A DNA stretch of 9,778 nucleotides from Bacteroidota bacterium (GTDB lineage: Bacteria; Bacteroidota; Bacteroidia; Cytophagales; Cyclobacteriaceae). The position numbers and the translations under genes are program-made. The DNA lies in contig JAEZBX010000232.1 in assembly GCA_023412765.1 (NCBI GenBank), forward strand, positions 1 to 9,778, given 5' to 3'. This document shows, one piece after another, positions 1 through 6,424 of the stretch (position 1 is the first letter of the stretch; each line of letters starts with the position of its first letter). The notes beneath the pieces are model-generated. The model searched no databases, had not been told where the DNA came from, and saw only the letters and a program-made list of their open reading frames with translations.

Positions 1-90
1 GAGATCGCGAGTAGGCTTACTTTTCAGGATGCGAAGGCGTTTGAGAGGATGTTTGCGAGGGTTTCTGGCAGGCAACCATTAGGTGTTTAG
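1..90 (+). CDS. AraC-family transcriptional regulator, C-terminal fragment (5' end outside window)
   Basis: The first 29 codons of frame 1 are open and end at a TAG at 88-90. The peptide fits the last helix-turn-helix of AraC/XylS regulators with exact spacing: Ile-Ala, then Phe five residues on (LTF where LGF is usual), F-x-R-x-F, and a terminal SGRQP matching the family's TG-x-(S/T)-P. This part of the protein binds DNA; the N-terminal effector domain lies outside the window, so ligand and targets cannot be read. The usual Gly of the turn is Thr here. The last codons (Leu-Gly-Val-stop) already lie within the octamer repeat that starts at 81, so the normal C-terminal tail may have been replaced by repeat sequence. 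Family assignment rests on 29 residues only. Confidence 0.72.
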   Translation, partial: EIASRLTFQDAKAFERMFARVSGRQPLGV

Positions 91-116
91 GTGTTTAAGT
101 GTTTAGGTGTTTAGGT
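81..116 (+). repeat. Octamer tandem array (AGGTGTTT), left arm of inverted pair
   Basis: About four and a half tandem copies of the unit AGGTGTTT, one with AAGTGTTT. Positions 91-116 are a perfect 26-base reverse complement of 244-269. The array contains the stop codon of the upstream AraC-like gene. Confidence 0.9.
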
Positions 117-387
117 TTCTGATAGCGGCTCTTGCAGTTGCAAACCACATGTTATTGGCTCGAACGAAACCTGTCGACTTTTAGGTGCCGATATCGACGA
201 CGCTATGTGCTGTCAGATGCACTTGGCTCGAGCGAACTTAAACACCTAAACACCTAAACACTTAAACACAACCTCAACCGCACCTAAACATTTAAACACT
301 ACTGGTAGACTGTTAAGCACAAAATTTTCAAAGATTTCCTTGCCCGCTTGCTCCAAAAAAGGGAACATCGCTGCTTGAAATTCAAAA
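91..387. other. Intergenic region between the AraC-like gene and the aminotransferase gene
   Basis: I see no gene here. Besides the two octamer arrays there is an imperfect direct repeat, TTGGCTCGAACGAA at 155-168 and TTGGCTCGAGCGAA at 223-236. The 301-387 stretch is A-rich near the start codon, as usual in Bacteroidota, and should hold the promoter for the gene at 388. I could not place a convincing TTTG / TAnnTTTG pair there. Confidence 0.6.
238..300 (-). repeat. Octamer array in opposite orientation (AAACACCT), right arm
   Basis: This is the inverted counterpart of the array at 81-116. The 26 bases at 244-269 match it perfectly. A decayed continuation at 279-300 reads CACCTAAACATTTAAACACT. 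The two arms enclose 127 bases (117-243). On one strand they could form a long stem, or they could be two opposed insertions of the same repeat. Confidence 0.88.
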
Positions 388-1689
388 ATGAGACAAAGAC
401 TACTCAACGCAGGCGCCAAGGAGCTTAGTTATGAGATACGCGAAATCGTAAAAAAAGCGGATCTGCTGAAGAAACTGGGGCTTGCCATCTCGTGGGAAAA
501 CATCGGGGACCCAATTCAGAAAAATCACTCCCTTCCAACCTGGATCAAGGATATCGTATCGGACCTCGTAAAAGACGACGATACCTATAGCTATTGTCCA
601 TCTAAGGGGATGTTGGAGACCCGCGAATTTCTTGCGAAGCAAACCAACGAACTGGGTGGAGCACAGATCACGGCCGACGATATCTGTTTCTTCAACGGTC
701 TGGGTGATGCAATTTCAAAAGTTTATCAATTCATCTCCCGCACGTCGCGGGTAATTGGTCCGTCGCCCGCTTATTCAACGCACTCCAGCGCTGAAGCTGC
801 CCATGCTGCACACGAACCGTTGACCTATAAGCTGGACCCAAATAACAAATGGTATCCCGACCTCGACGATCTATATAACAAGGTCAAATACAATCCAAAC
901 ATTGTCGGTATTCTCATCATCAACCCCGACAACCCAACGGGTATGGTATATCCATTGGAAACACTGCAGCGGATCGTAGAGATTGCTAAGGAGTTTAACC
1001 TTTTCCTAGTCGCCGATGAAATCTATATCAACATCACTTACAACGGCGCCCGTGCGTATGCCCTGTCCGAGATAATTGATGATGTACCTGGAATTTCAAT
1101 GAAGGGGATTTCAAAAGAATTACCATGGCCGGGTGCCCGTTGTGGCTGGATGGAATACTATAACCGCGATAAGGATTCTGATTTCAATCGCTTTTGCAAC
1201 GCACTGGATAATGCAAAGATGATCGAGGTTTGTTCCACCAAACTGCCGCAGCTCGCTATCCCGAAAATATTCGGTGATCCGAGGTTCAAAACCTACCGCG
1301 AGGAAACGAACAATAACATCGGCCGCCGCAGCAAAATAATTGCAGATATCTTTCACACTGTTCCCGAGCTAACGTTCAACGAAACGTTCGGCGCCTTTTA
1401 TAACACTATTATTTTCAGGGATGGAACGCTGAAAAAACACCAGTCCATGGCAATCCAAGACCCGAAAATCAAAGGCCTCGTGGAAAAGTGGGTAAGCGAC
1501 GACATTCCCCTTGACAAAAGGTTCGTGTACTATTTATTAGCAGCCAAAGGTATCTGTGTTGTGCCGATCTCTTCGTTTTGTTCGGAACTTCAAGGCTTCC
1601 GCGTAACGTTGTTAGAAGAAAATGAAGAGGTTCTTACCAGGACTTTCACGGCGATCCGAGATGGCATTGTAGAATATCTCCAAAGCTAG
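388..1689 (+). CDS. Fold-type I PLP-dependent aminotransferase, AlaA/aspartate-aminotransferase-like
   Basis: A 433-residue class I/II aminotransferase, cytoplasmic, transferring an amino group between an amino acid and a 2-oxo acid via PLP. Visible landmarks are YCPSKG (70-74), SPAY (126-129), NPDNPTG (179-185, Asn182 contacting the PLP ring oxygen), DEIY (210-213, Asp210 contacting the pyridine nitrogen), and GISKELPWPGARCGW (240-254) with Lys243 as Schiff-base lysine. Arg405 in GFRVT is the likely substrate-carboxylate arginine. The order and spacing resemble E. coli AlaA (pyruvate/glutamate), including WYPDLDD before the NP-x-NPTG loop. It is about 25 residues longer than AlaA, partly from a segment around 345-378. 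The ATG at 388 is preceded by an A-rich stretch and gives the expected N-terminus (LSYEIRE near residue 13). Specificity for alanine, valine or aspartate cannot be decided from sequence. It lies before the ilv leader, is separated from the operon by the leader and terminator, and is probably a separate unit. Confidence 0.88.
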   Translation: MRQRLLNAGAKELSYEIREIVKKADLLKKLGLAISWENIGDPIQKNHSLPTWIKDIVSDLVKDDDTYSYCPSKGMLETREFLAKQTNELGGAQITADDICFFNGLGDAISKVYQFISRTSRVIGPSPAYSTHSSAEAAHAAHEPLTYKLDPNNKWYPDLDDLYNKVKYNPNIVGILIINPDNPTGMVYPLETLQRIVEIAKEFNLFLVADEIYINITYNGARAYALSEIIDDVPGISMKGISKELPWPGARCGWMEYYNRDKDSDFNRFCNALDNAKMIEVCSTKLPQLAIPKIFGDPRFKTYREETNNNIGRRSKIIADIFHTVPELTFNETFGAFYNTIIFRDGTLKKHQSMAIQDPKIKGLVEKWVSDDIPLDKRFVYYLLAAKGICVVPISSFCSELQGFRVTLLEENEEVLTRTFTAIRDGIVEYLQS

Positions 1690-1779
1690 AGTTTCAAAAG
1701 ATTTTCACATCAAGAGATTCTATGGGAAAATGCGGAAATGGATCGTTCAGTCAGCTAACAACCGTTATTCTACCTAACA

Positions 1780-1840
1780 TTTGTTACCGCCCACAGTGAA
1801 ATATTTCTGCAAAATACCTTGAATTATAGTCTATAATTTG
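1780..1840 (+). promoter_or_regulatory. Candidate Bacteroidota-type promoter(s) for the ilv operon
   Basis: The Bacteroidota consensus is TTTG at about -33 and TAnnTTTG at about -7. TTTG at 1780-1783 is followed after 18 bases by TATTTCTG at 1802-1809, one base off the -7 element. A second candidate -7 is TATAATTTG at 1832-1840, which has one base too many between TA and TTTG and no clear -33 partner. Either would start transcription upstream of the leader ATG at 1867. The exact start is not resolved. Confidence 0.35.
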
Positions 1841-1866
1841 TGACAATTGTACTCGCACGGAACATT

Positions 1867-1986
1867 ATGCTGAATTCAACAAAATTATCAGAATACAGAT
1901 CGATATCATCAACGATGGTTGATTTGATATCCGTGCTTCTCATTGTCGTGATTATTCTTAAACCCCTAGGGGCGATGGTGATATAA
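1867..1986 (+). CDS. Branched-chain amino acid leader peptide (ilvL-like)
   Basis: A 39-codon ORF directly upstream of an intrinsic terminator and the ilv genes. Eighteen of 39 residues are Val, Leu or Ile. Codons 18-31 contain 12, including nine in a row at 23-31 (VLLIVVIIL, bases 1933-1959). The C-terminus, KPLGAMVI, loosely recalls the Pro-x-Gly-Ala end of the E. coli IlvL peptide. Such peptides are translation sensors: ribosomes stall at these codons when charged tRNA(Val/Leu/Ile) is scarce. The first in-frame ATG is 1867; an internal ATG at 1915 would give a 23-residue peptide that keeps all the control codons. No Shine-Dalgarno is visible, as expected for this phylum. Alternative reading: a tiny membrane protein, since the run is hydrophobic. 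The downstream terminator and ilv genes favour the leader reading. Confidence 0.85.
   Translation: MLNSTKLSEYRSISSTMVDLISVLLIVVIILKPLGAMVI
1902..1931 (+). promoter_or_regulatory. Leader hairpin inside the leader ORF (possible pause or protector structure)
   Basis: GATATCATCAAC (1902-1913) pairs with GTTGA (1918-1922) and TGATATC (1925-1931): 12 base pairs, a 2-base bulge (TT) and a 4-base loop. It ends just before the Val/Leu/Ile codon run. It may pause RNA polymerase so that the first ribosome catches up, and it covers the internal ATG at 1915. Structure is seen by inspection; role is inferred. Confidence 0.6.
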
Positions 1987-2022
1987 TTATTAAAACTAAA
2001 CATTCACAAACCGCCCCGATAG
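1966..2022 (+). promoter_or_regulatory. Antiterminator pairing of the ilv attenuator
   Basis: GGGGCG at 1969-1974, which encodes the Gly-Ala codons of the leader peptide, is complementary to CGCCCC at 2012-2017 in the 5' arm of the terminator. CTA (1966-1968) can additionally pair with TAG (2020-2022) across a 2-base bulge. The two pairings are mutually exclusive with the terminator stem. A ribosome stalled on most codons of the 1933-1959 run leaves 1969-1974 free. A ribosome that reaches the stop at 1984 covers it but should not reach the terminator arm at 2011. Confidence 0.65.
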
Positions 2023-2042
2023 CCTCGGGGCGGTTTTGTTTT
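2008..2042 (+). terminator. Intrinsic terminator of the ilv attenuator
   Basis: A perfect 9-bp GC-rich stem (2011-2019 with 2025-2033) is extended to 12 bp by AAA/TTT, has a 5-base loop (TAGCC), and is followed by TTTTGTTTTA. It lies 21 bases after the leader ORF stop and 30 bases before the ilvE start, so it would stop transcription before the operon unless the antiterminator forms. Its core CCCGATAG...CGGG resembles the interspersed palindromes near the end of the window. Confidence 0.9.
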
Positions 2043-2059
2043 ATAAGGGCAAAACAAAC

Positions 2060-2071
2060 TAACAATTGTTA
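2060..2071. promoter_or_regulatory. 12-base perfect palindrome TAACAATTGTTA just before the ilvE start
   Basis: TAACAATTGTTA ends one base before the ATG at 2073. Its core ACAATTGT occurs again at 1843-1850, just downstream of the candidate -7 element. Two copies flanking the leader could be a repressor operator pair, or AT-rich coincidence. Confidence 0.25.
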
Positions 2072-2072
2072 T

Positions 2073-2960
2073 ATGTATTACACGAAAGACACAATCATTT
2101 TCCTGAACGGGCGGTTCAGCAAAGCGGTTGATGCTCATTCAGATTTTTACAGTCAAACACTCCATTATGGATTGGGTGTGTTCGAAGGTATCCGCGCCTA
2201 TCAAACGATGAATGGCGTAAAGATCTTTAAGGCGTTCGAGCACTTCGAGCGCTTGAAGAAAGGTTGTGCGCTGGTAGGTATTCCTTTTCAACAAGACAGC
2301 GAAGAACTCATTCAAATTGCCTATCTCCTATTGCAAAAAAATAAACTGTCGGATGCGTACATCAGGCCACTCGTTTTTTGTGGACCGAACATGGCGCTCA
2401 CACAACCAACTGAAGTTAGCCTGTTGATGTGTGCATGGGAGTGGGACAAATATCACGGCGATAAAATGCTGAAGCTTTGCATCTCTTCTTATCAACGTCC
2501 GAATCCAAATTCGGTGAAGGTAGAAGCGAAGGTTACAGGGAACTATGTGAATTCGATTCTTGCTACGAGCGAAGCAAAAGCAAGAGGCTATGACGAAGCA
2601 CTGATGCTCGATATGGAAGGAAACATAGCGCAAGCTCCAGGTGCAAACTTTTTTATGGAGAAGGATGGTGTTCTTTATACGCCGCCTCTCGGACATATTC
2701 TTCCGGGCACGACTCGCGACATTGTAATGAGTATTTGTCACGAGTTGGACATTCCAGTTAAGGAACAGAAGATTAGTCCACGCGAATTAGAAGAAGCTGA
2801 CAGCGCTTTCTTATGTGGCACCGCAGCCGAGATCGCGGCAATTGAATCGATCGATGCGAAGCCATTTAAGAAAGATTGGTTCGACAGCTATGGAGCAAGT
2901 ATTCAGGAAACTTATAAATGCCAGGTGAGAGAGAAATCTTTCAGTTACGTAATCATTTAG
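2073..2960 (+). CDS. ilvE: Branched-chain amino acid aminotransferase (class IV)
   Basis: A 295-residue fold-type IV PLP enzyme that makes Ile, Val and Leu from the corresponding 2-oxo acids with glutamate as amino donor. Landmarks: HYGLGVFEGIRAY (31-43), HFERL with Arg60 (PLP phosphate), YIRPL (96-100), VEAKVTGNY (150-158) with Lys153 as Schiff-base lysine, PGTTRD (211-216) and CGTAAEI (248-254). The length and the SYVII C-terminus indicate an intact gene. One key position is unusual: in the segment aligned to E. coli ISEGAGENLF this protein reads IAQAPGANFF, so Gln187 replaces the Glu that normally pairs with the PLP pyridine nitrogen. ATG 2073 lies 30 bases after the attenuator terminator, making this the first structural gene of the operon. 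ilvD starts 17 bases after its stop. Confidence 0.95.
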   Translation: MYYTKDTIIFLNGRFSKAVDAHSDFYSQTLHYGLGVFEGIRAYQTMNGVKIFKAFEHFERLKKGCALVGIPFQQDSEELIQIAYLLLQKNKLSDAYIRPLVFCGPNMALTQPTEVSLLMCAWEWDKYHGDKMLKLCISSYQRPNPNSVKVEAKVTGNYVNSILATSEAKARGYDEALMLDMEGNIAQAPGANFFMEKDGVLYTPPLGHILPGTTRDIVMSICHELDIPVKEQKISPRELEEADSAFLCGTAAEIAAIESIDAKPFKKDWFDSYGASIQETYKCQVREKSFSYVII

Positions 2961-2977
2961 AATCACACACAGTAGTA

Positions 2978-4657
2978 ATGGAATTTAACAAGTATAGCAA
3001 GACAGTCACACAAGATCCGACGTTACCCGCAGCTCAGGCAATGTTATATGCAATTGGGCTAACGGAAAAAGATTTGGAAAAGGCGCAGGTAGGTATCGTG
3101 AGCACAGGCTTTGACGGGAATCCCTGCAACATGCATTTGAATACACTCGCGCAAACCGTGAAGGAAGGCGTTTGGAGTAATGACCTCGTAGGTTTGATCT
3201 TCAATACGATCGGTGTCAGCGACGGGATCAGCAATGGTACTGAAGGAATGCGTTATTCATTGGTAAGCCGCGAGATCATTGCGGATTCCATTGAAGCAGT
3301 TTGTGGCGCACAATATTATGACGGACTTATCGCCGTCGTTGGATGCGACAAGAACATGCCCGGTGCATTGATCGCGATGGGCCGACTTAACAGACCAGCG
3401 ATCATGGTTTACGGCGGGACGATTGCCGGCGGTAACTGGAAAGGACAACAACTCAATATCATTTCTGCGTTCGAAGCGCTTGGCCAAAAAATGGCAGGTA
3501 CTTTAACACCGGAAGATTTTAAAGGTATCGTTCAAAATTCCTGTCCAGGTGCAGGAGCCTGCGGCGGAATGTATACAGCAAATACAATGTCTTCTGCAAT
3601 CGAAGCTCTAGGCATGTCGTTGCCTTACTCTTCTTCCAATCCTGCATTGAGCAAGGAGAAGGCTGAAGAATGTAAAGCTGCGGGTAAGGCGATAAAATTC
3701 CTTCTTGAAAAAGACCTGAAGCCACGTGACATCATGACGCGCAAGGCTTTTGAAAATGCAATCTCAACGGTGATGGTACTGGGAGGTTCAACCAATGCCG
3801 TGCTTCACTTGATTGCCATGGCGAAGTCGGTGGGTGTAAAACTAACCCAGGAAGATTTTCAGCAGATCTCGGACAAGACACCGTTGCTGGCTGATCTGAA
3901 ACCCAGCGGAAAATACCTGATGGAAGACCTTCACAAAATTGGAGGCGTACCTGCAGTCCTTAAGTATATGCTGAAGAGAGGTTATCTCCACGGCGATTGT
4001 ATAACAGTAACGGGCAAGACCATCGAAGAAAATCTGAAGGATGTACCGGAGTTAGAGTTTGAAAATCAGAAAGTGATTTTTCCGGTTGAAAAACCGATCA
4101 AGCAAACGGGACACCTGCAGATCATGTTCGGAAATCTCGCTGCTGAAGGATCAGTGGCAAAGATTACCGGTAAGGAAGGGGAAATATTCAAGGGGACAGC
4201 TCGAGTCTTCAATGGGGAGTTTGAGCTTGTCGATGGAATTAAAGATGGAAAGGTAAAGGCCGGCGATGTTGTTGTTATCCGCAACGTAGGACCTAAGGGA
4301 GCGCCCGGTATGCCAGAGATGCTCAAGCCTACATCAGCAATCATGGGTGTTGGTCTTGGAAAGAGTGTAGCATTGATCACCGATGGAAGGTTCTCTGGTG
4401 GATCGCACGGATTCGTGATCGGTCACATCACACCCGAAGCGTATGAAGGTGGATTGATCGGCCTGGTGGAAGATGATGATATAATTGAAATAGATGTTCA
4501 AAAACATACGATCAACCTCATGGTTGATGAAGCAACTATTACAAAACGTAGGGAAGCGTGGGTCGCACCCAAGCTAAGAGCGAGAAATGGAATTTTGTTA
4601 AAGTATGCAAAACAAGTAAAAACTGCTGCCGATGGATGCGTTACTGACGAAGACTAA
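2978..4657 (+). CDS. ilvD: Dihydroxy-acid dehydratase
   Basis: A 559-residue IlvD/Edd-family enzyme that dehydrates 2,3-dihydroxy-isovalerate and 2,3-dihydroxy-3-methylvalerate to the 2-oxo acids. Cys50 (NPCNMH), Cys123 (GCDKNMPG) and Cys195 (GACGGMYTANTM) match the iron-sulfur ligands. The PCNMH form is that of the roughly 560-residue plant/cyanobacterial-type enzymes reported to carry a [2Fe-2S] cluster, unlike the longer E. coli protein; cluster type is inferred. GRFSGGSHG (470-478) holds the likely catalytic Ser473. I chose ATG 2978. The open frame extends up to an ATG at 2918, but that would overlap the 3' end of ilvE by 43 bases and add 20 residues not expected in the family; MEFNKYSKTVTQ is a typical start. 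The 3' end overlaps ilvB by 26 bases, suggesting translational coupling. Confidence 0.96.
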   Translation: MEFNKYSKTVTQDPTLPAAQAMLYAIGLTEKDLEKAQVGIVSTGFDGNPCNMHLNTLAQTVKEGVWSNDLVGLIFNTIGVSDGISNGTEGMRYSLVSREIIADSIEAVCGAQYYDGLIAVVGCDKNMPGALIAMGRLNRPAIMVYGGTIAGGNWKGQQLNIISAFEALGQKMAGTLTPEDFKGIVQNSCPGAGACGGMYTANTMSSAIEALGMSLPYSSSNPALSKEKAEECKAAGKAIKFLLEKDLKPRDIMTRKAFENAISTVMVLGGSTNAVLHLIAMAKSVGVKLTQEDFQQISDKTPLLADLKPSGKYLMEDLHKIGGVPAVLKYMLKRGYLHGDCITVTGKTIEENLKDVPELEFENQKVIFPVEKPIKQTGHLQIMFGNLAAEGSVAKITGKEGEIFKGTARVFNGEFELVDGIKDGKVKAGDVVVIRNVGPKGAPGMPEMLKPTSAIMGVGLGKSVALITDGRFSGGSHGFVIGHITPEAYEGGLIGLVEDDDIIEIDVQKHTINLMVDEATITKRREAWVAPKLRARNGILLKYAKQVKTAADGCVTDED

Positions 4658-6395
4658 GACTGCAACTGAATCTGCTAAGGCGGAGCAGTCAAGACAAAAA
4701 ATATCAGGATCAGAAATTCTGCTCCGCTGCCTTGTAGAAGAACAGGTAGATAAAATATTCGGTTATCCGGGCGGCGCTATCATGCCAATATATGATGCGT
4801 TGTTTCACTATGCTGACCGACTCAATCATATACTCGTACGCCACGAGCAGGGCGCGATCCACGCAGCACAGGGTTTTGCCCGCGTAACGGGACGGCCAGG
4901 CGTAGTGTTTGCAACGTCGGGTCCAGGCGCGACAAACCTGGTGACCGGTCTTGCTGATGCCTTGATAGATTCAACACCGCTGGTTTGTATCACGGGACAA
5001 GTATTTGCCCATCTGTTGGGTACTGACGCTTTCCAGGAAACGGATGTGGTGAATACTACGATCCCTGTTACAAAATGGAATATCCAGGTAACAGAAGCGA
5101 AAGACATTGCTCCTGCCGTCGCGAAAGCATTTTATATCGCGCGTACGGGTCGTCCGGGTCCTGTTCTCGTTGACATCACCAAGAATGCGCAGAACGAAGT
5201 TATCGATGCACCGCAGTACACGAAGTGCGAAAGCATCCGCACGTACAAGCCAAAACCGGTCTTGCAAAACGACCAGGTGGAGGCAGCAGCGAAATTGATC
5301 AATGCGGCAAAGAAGCCTTATATTCTCGCTGGACAAGGCATCTTGTTGTCGGATGCGACAAAGGAGCTGGTCGAATTTTCAGAAAAGACCGGAATACCAG
5401 TAGCTTGTACGTTGCTCGGACTTGGCGCTATTCCCACCGACCATCCTAACTATGTAGGTTTCCTGGGAATGCATGGAAACTATGGTCCCAACATTAACAC
5501 CAATGAATGCGATCTGCTGATAGCCATTGGAATGAGATTTGACGATCGTGTTACAGGTAACGTCAACAAGTATGCGAAACAGGCTAAGGTTGTTCATATA
5601 GAAATCGACAAGGCAGAGATCCACAAGATCATTAAGGCCGACGTGGCAGTTCACGCTGATGCGAAGGAAGCTTTACAGTCGTTGATCAAGAAATGCGATA
5701 AGAAAAATCATGCTGAATGGATTGAGTCATTTACAAAACTCAATGCCATCGAATTTGAAAAAGTAACGAAAGATGAGTTCAATCCTCCAGGCATCCTGAC
5801 CATGGGAGAAGTAATCAATCATCTTTCCATAGCAACCAACGGTGAAGCTATTGTGGTAACGGATGTAGGACAACACCAGATGACGACATCACGCTACTAT
5901 AAATACAAGGAGCCTAGAACCAACGTCACCTCTGGTGGCGCCGGTACAATGGGATTTGCTTTGCCTGCCGCTCTTGGCGCCAAGCTCGGCGTTCCCGAGA
6001 AAGAAGTTGTCGCGGTTATTGGCGATGGTGGCTATCAGATGACGGTTCAGGAATTGGGAACGATCATGCAATACAAGATCCCAGTGAAGATCCTCGTATT
6101 GAATAATAACTTCCTGGGAATGGTCCGCCAGTGGCAACAACTCTTCCATGAGAAGAGATACTCATTCACCGAAATGGCTAACCCTGATTTCGTGAAACTG
6201 GCCGAAGCGTATAGCATTCCTGCAAGGAAAGTTGAAAAGAGAGAAGACCTGCAGGGAGCTATTCAGGAGATGCTTGACGCAAAGACTCCTTATTTCCTTG
6301 AAGCAGTAGTTGGTAAAGAAGATTGCGTATTTCCGATGGTACCTGCGGGAGCAGGCGTTGCAGAAGTCTTATTGGAAGTACCAAAGAAAAAATAG
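4632..6395 (+). CDS. ilvB: Acetolactate synthase (acetohydroxyacid synthase), large catalytic subunit
   Basis: A 587-residue ThDP-dependent enzyme that condenses pyruvate with pyruvate (valine/leucine route) or with 2-oxobutanoate (isoleucine route). The N-terminal ThDP-binding domain has FGYPGGAIMPIYDAL (43-57) and catalytic Glu72 in RHEQGA. TSGPGATNL (95-103) and GTDAFQE (130-136) follow, then the central FAD-binding domain. The C-terminal ThDP motif starts at GDGGYQM (464-470) and reaches NNN (491-493) in the usual spacing, followed by GMVRQWQQLF with Trp501, the Trp that lines the herbicide channel in this family. The start codon lies inside the 3' end of ilvD, and I see no later in-frame ATG before residue 51, so 4632 is the best start; the first 25 residues are a non-conserved leader. 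The gene for the regulatory subunit follows after 29 bases. Confidence 0.96.
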   Translation: MDALLTKTKTATESAKAEQSRQKISGSEILLRCLVEEQVDKIFGYPGGAIMPIYDALFHYADRLNHILVRHEQGAIHAAQGFARVTGRPGVVFATSGPGATNLVTGLADALIDSTPLVCITGQVFAHLLGTDAFQETDVVNTTIPVTKWNIQVTEAKDIAPAVAKAFYIARTGRPGPVLVDITKNAQNEVIDAPQYTKCESIRTYKPKPVLQNDQVEAAAKLINAAKKPYILAGQGILLSDATKELVEFSEKTGIPVACTLLGLGAIPTDHPNYVGFLGMHGNYGPNINTNECDLLIAIGMRFDDRVTGNVNKYAKQAKVVHIEIDKAEIHKIIKADVAVHADAKEALQSLIKKCDKKNHAEWIESFTKLNAIEFEKVTKDEFNPPGILTMGEVINHLSIATNGEAIVVTDVGQHQMTTSRYYKYKEPRTNVTSGGAGTMGFALPAALGAKLGVPEKEVVAVIGDGGYQMTVQELGTIMQYKIPVKILVLNNNFLGMVRQWQQLFHEKRYSFTEMANPDFVKLAEAYSIPARKVEKREDLQGAIQEMLDAKTPYFLEAVVGKEDCVFPMVPAGAGVAEVLLEVPKKK

Positions 6396-6424
6396 CTGAA
6401 GACAAAGAGACCTAATTTATAGTT

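Larger units (their letters stand above)
1690..2072 (+). promoter_or_regulatory. ilv leader region: promoter, leader ORF and attenuator
   Basis: A 383-base gap without a conventional gene. From left to right it holds about 90 bases with no obvious feature and no clear terminator for the aminotransferase gene, a likely promoter (1780-1840), a Val/Leu/Ile-rich leader ORF (1867-1986), an internal hairpin (1902-1931), an antiterminator half-site (1966-1974), an intrinsic terminator (2008-2042), and a 12-base palindrome just before the ilvE start. This is the architecture of ribosome-mediated transcription attenuation. The parts are seen directly; their function is inferred. Confidence 0.8.

Noticed and set aside
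81..300. CRISPR array
   Set aside because: The octamer copies are contiguous and lack unique spacers. The two arrays are in opposite orientation and no cas gene is present.
1841..2042. T-box riboswitch upstream of ilvE
   Set aside because: I see no T-box-like conserved sequence or specifier-loop layout before the terminator. A Val/Leu/Ile-rich ORF explains the leader better.
2918..2977. Twenty-codon upstream extension of ilvD
   Set aside because: It would overlap the conserved 3' end of ilvE by 43 bases. The ATG at 2978 gives the usual IlvD N-terminus with a 17-base gap.
4826..5336. Long antisense open frames within ilvB, and similar ones within ilvE, ilvD and ilvC
   Set aside because: They are shadows of highly conserved genes on the + strand, with no recognisable motifs of their own.
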